Assembly: GCA_910577365.1 (NCBI GenBank)
Contig: CAJTMU010000023.1
Coordinates: forward strand, 1 to 33,247
Length of the DNA: 33,247 bases
Source: an uncultured Oscillospiraceae bacterium
GTDB taxonomy: Bacteria; Bacillota; Clostridia; Oscillospirales; Ruminococcaceae
Direction of reading: 5' to 3'
This document shows, piece by piece, positions 30,931-33,247 of this stretch. Positions within the stretch are counted from its first letter, which is position 1, and the number at the start of each line of letters is the position of its first letter. Position numbers and translations under genes: made by a program. The notes under the pieces were generated by a model, which saw only the letters and a list, made by a program, of their open reading frames with translations, ran no database searches and was not told the origin of the DNA.

Positions 30931-30952
30931 CAAATTAAAATAAGGAGCAAAT

Positions 30953-32005
30953 ATGGACGTTAGTGATATTTTGGTTGAGGCGGCGGAAAAGTCCGCCTCG
31001 GATATATTTATAATTTCGGGAGCGCCGCTTTGCTATAAGGCTAACCATATGCTCACCAGAATGAGTGAAGCGCCGCTTAACCCTGAGGATACCCTGCATA
31101 TGGCTATGCAGATTTACGAGCTTGCGGGAATGCCGCGTAAAGAGAATGAAATGCCGTTGCGGGAAATGGATTTTTCTTTCTCAATAAAGGGATTGGGGCG
31201 ATTCAGGGCAAATATTTACCGCCAGCGCGGATCGTTTGCGGCGATTTTAAGGTATGTTCCGTTTGAACTGCCCGACGCGGCAAGCCTTGGTATTCCCGAA
31301 CAGGTTATAAAGCTTGGTGAAAACAAAAGCGGCATAGTGCTGATAACAGGCCCCGCAAACAGTGGAAAATCGACAACGCTTTCTTGTATAATAGATAAAA
31401 TCAACAAAACCAAAAACGGACATATAATAACAATAGAAGACCCGATAGAATTTCTGCACCGCCATGACAAATGCATCATCAGCCAGCGGGAAATAAATAT
31501 TGACACCGAAAGCTATCTTGACGCGCTTCGTGCCGCATTAAGACAGTCCCCTGACGTTATACTTCTGGGGGAAATGCGTGACTACGAAACCATCAGCACT
31601 GCTATGACTGCCGCGGAAACAGGACAGCTTGTGCTGTCCACACTGCATACTTTCGGCGCGGCAAGTACGGTTGATCGAATTATTGATGTGTTCCCGATAA
31701 ACCAGCAGCACCAGATACGCATACAGCTTTCTACGGTGCTTAATGCGGTGGTGTCGCAGCAGCTGCTGCCCGCTGTGGACGGAAAGCTGGTACCTGCGTT
31801 TGAGATTATGACCATGAACAGCGCTATCCGCACAATGATACGAGAAGAAAAAACACATCAGATAGACACATTACTGCAGTCTTCACCTGGTATGCAGACT
31901 ATGGATAATTGCGTGTTCGGTTTGTATAAAAACGGTGTTATAACAAGGGATACGGCAGTGGAATATGCATATAATCCCGAATTAATGAAAAAAAGACTTA
32001 TATAG
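30953..32005 (+). CDS. PilT-type twitching/retraction ATPase
   Basis: 350 residues, the PilT length. Walker A GPANSGKST at 133-141, the Asp box ITIEDPIEFLH at about 159-169, Walker B DVILLGEMRD at 201-210, and the His box TLHT at 230-233. The N-terminal PAS-like half (SASDIFIISGAPLCYKANHML) is that of PilT/PilU. It powers pilus retraction. No assembly ATPase PilB and no major pilin are in the window. It follows the pilin-like genes after 580 bp of repeats; the SD AAGGAG is five bases before the ATG. Confidence 0.95.
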   Translation: MDVSDILVEAAEKSASDIFIISGAPLCYKANHMLTRMSEAPLNPEDTLHMAMQIYELAGMPRKENEMPLREMDFSFSIKGLGRFRANIYRQRGSFAAILRYVPFELPDAASLGIPEQVIKLGENKSGIVLITGPANSGKSTTLSCIIDKINKTKNGHIITIEDPIEFLHRHDKCIISQREINIDTESYLDALRAALRQSPDVILLGEMRDYETISTAMTAAETGQLVLSTLHTFGAASTVDRIIDVFPINQQHQIRIQLSTVLNAVVSQQLLPAVDGKLVPAFEIMTMNSAIRTMIREEKTHQIDTLLQSSPGMQTMDNCVFGLYKNGVITRDTAVEYAYNPELMKKRLI

Positions 32006-32127
32006 CATTGTAAAGGCATTGTGGAATCGTTTGCTTGGGCTTTAAGAGCAGATTTACGGTAAAAGACGGCTTTTAAGGTTTGTGAAAAGTCACCAAAAAA
32101 AATCGTATTATTTGTTGGAAATTTTCC

Positions 32128-32157
32128 TTGTAAATATTGGCGTAAATGTGTTATAAT
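32128..32157 (+). promoter_or_regulatory. Probable sigma-A promoter of the adhesin-like gene
   Basis: TTGTAA (32128-32133), 18-bp spacer, TATAAT (32152-32157). The leader of about 85 nt contains a TGTCTGT/ACAGATA stem (about 32184-32213). 32006-32127 shows no gene and no clear terminator after pilT. Confidence 0.55.
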
Positions 32158-32250
32158 TAATGATAGATAAGTATGCCCATAGGTGTCTGTGCAAAGCGTT
32201 TTTAATACAGATATCGGGGATTGCGGTTATTTTATGAAAGGAATGAGATT

Positions 32251-33247
32251 ATGAGCAAGAAGAAACGCAGGATTCAGAACAAATCCGTCGCGATGTTCGC
32301 ATTTGCGCTGTCCCTGATTGCTTCCAGATCCGTTGCCACGATCAGCGCATCAGCCAATACGCTTGATATAAATCAGGACGAATACAGGCTGACCGATGAA
32401 AGAAACGCGGGAACTGGAGCATCCGCTTACACCAAAATCGGTGCCAACACCTATCTTGCTACGGGTAAGTCGTATTCTACATACAATTTTATAAACTCGC
32501 TCAAGAGGGTGAACGGATTTTCTGCGGTCGCCAATAAAGTGGATTCCTGCCATCTTGAAGCTACGGTAGCTACATCTAACCTGAATACTCTGGACATGTT
32601 CAATGGCAATGCTGTTGCTAACAATACGGTTGCGAGTAAAGAGTATACGTGCTATCTTGCCGAGCCTCCGGCTAATACTACAATAAAAATTAAGCCAGCT
32701 CCCGGGACTCACTATACTCTTATTCTTGATTTCAGCTTTAGTGAAATAAGAGAGGACAATGGAAATCAAAAGGGCTTCGTCGCGAACGGCGTAAAGTATC
32801 TGATTGAGGATAGAAATGTTGACGTAAGCTTTGTAAGAGCTGAGAGCGGCGTTACCTTTACCGATCTCGGCGGTGCGCTGCATGACATCGCCAATACCGG
32901 CGACGGCTTGATGAGCGATAAAGACGCGGCTTACGATGCAGAAACAGAGGTAAACGGGCTTGAATCTGCTGTAAGGGCAATTCAGGATGGCAGAGCACAG
33001 TTCGGAGAAACCCTTATTGTCAATATTCATGCAAACGATCTTCAGCGCCACGAAAAAGATATCAACACGCTTTTGTCTGACAACAAGGGCGTGCAGGTAA
33101 TAATAAATGTTGCTACCGACGGGGTTGACAGCGTATATTTCGGCAATGGCAACGGCAATTGGAACATTTCTTTTGGAAAGGTAGTTTTTAATTTCGGTTC
33201 TTATAACGGCAGCATCAACACTAATCTGTTGGGCGGTACTGTTGTTG
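32251..33247 (+). CDS. Secreted choice-of-anchor-A-like adhesin, N-terminal part (runs off the window)
   Basis: 332 codons to the window end with no stop. The ATG at 32251 has AAAGGA eight bases upstream. Residues 1-35 are a signal peptide (MSKKKRRIQNKSVAMFAFAL ... ATISASA). The rest is rich in Asn, Thr, Gly and Ala and low in Cys. The phrase VIINVATDGVDSVYF followed by FGKVVFNFGSYNGSINTNLL matches the end of the collagen-binding-like domain of choice-of-anchor-A proteins, in which an LAPNA-type motif would come just after the window. It is probably surface-attached by a C-terminal anchor not seen here. It has its own promoter, so it is not part of the pilus operon. Confidence 0.75.
   Translation, partial: MSKKKRRIQNKSVAMFAFALSLIASRSVATISASANTLDINQDEYRLTDERNAGTGASAYTKIGANTYLATGKSYSTYNFINSLKRVNGFSAVANKVDSCHLEATVATSNLNTLDMFNGNAVANNTVASKEYTCYLAEPPANTTIKIKPAPGTHYTLILDFSFSEIREDNGNQKGFVANGVKYLIEDRNVDVSFVRAESGVTFTDLGGALHDIANTGDGLMSDKDAAYDAETEVNGLESAVRAIQDGRAQFGETLIVNIHANDLQRHEKDINTLLSDNKGVQVIINVATDGVDSVYFGNGNGNWNISFGKVVFNFGSYNGSINTNLLGGTVV

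Noticed and set aside
30459..30945. CRISPR array
   Set aside because: The repeat period is 182 bp and the whole unit is repeated, not short repeats with unique spacers; no cas genes are present.
32160..32250. c-di-GMP-I (GEMM) riboswitch before the adhesin-like gene, suggested by GTGCAAAGCG
   Set aside because: The other conserved half (the GGCAAACC-type segment) and the required stem arrangement are absent.

Overview
The window looks like a Gram-positive, anaerobic Clostridia chromosome, most likely Oscillospirales/Ruminococcus-like. The grounds are AGGAGG-type ribosome binding sites, sigma-A promoters with 17-bp spacers, lipoprotein signals, the TIGR03960/TIGR03936 radical-SAM pair, a GH127 glycosidase, type IV pilus genes and a choice-of-anchor-A-like surface protein. 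The lineage is inferred from gene content; no 16S sequence is present.

Layout. 1-630: the 3' end of an rRNA operon (23S end, 5S, tRNA-Lys, tRNA-Glu, terminator). 630-3300: an accessory patch with an orphan phage tail-fibre-like gene, a degraded fragment, and a short ComEA-like helix-hairpin-helix protein. 3300-8530: a redox/oxygen-response block. One minus-strand operon holds HxlR regulator, NifX-like protein and hemerythrin, followed by rubredoxin. The plus-strand genes are ferredoxin, membrane Fe-S protein and thioredoxin, then a convergent Crp/Fnr regulator and a divergent thioredoxin reductase. 8530-9700: an IS3-family relic and terminators. 9709-12586: a GH127 beta-L-arabinofuranosidase divergent from its probable AraC regulator. 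12669-16757: exported or membrane proteins on the minus strand (transglutaminase-like protein, a 4-TM protein, a lipoprotein, an anchored SGNH esterase). 17004-19485: the radical-SAM pair. 20551-27161: an (alpha/alpha)-barrel-like protein, a very large CapA/DUF6270-like fusion and a transglutaminase-like lipoprotein, probably for a cell-surface polymer. 27399-32005: a partial type IV pilus/type II secretion locus (PilC/GspF, four small pilin-like membrane proteins, PilT). 32251-end: start of a secreted adhesin-like protein.

The most unusual non-coding signal is a family of at least seven intergenic structured repeats between 20.05 and 30.95 kb, always between plus-strand genes. Each has outer arms of the type GAAATTTTCCGCA / TGCGGAAAATTTC around inner hairpins whose sequences differ but whose pairing is kept. 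Four members share the core GAGGATAGCG. Three of them form a 182-bp tandem array just before pilT, and others lie just 5' of the Shine-Dalgarno sequences of pilC and of a pilin-like gene. They may be leader or processing RNAs of the pilus operon, or a mobile palindromic element; the sequence alone cannot decide.

A second, unrelated ~105-bp diverged repeat occurs upstream of the tail-fibre-like gene and again upstream of the secreted transglutaminase-like gene.
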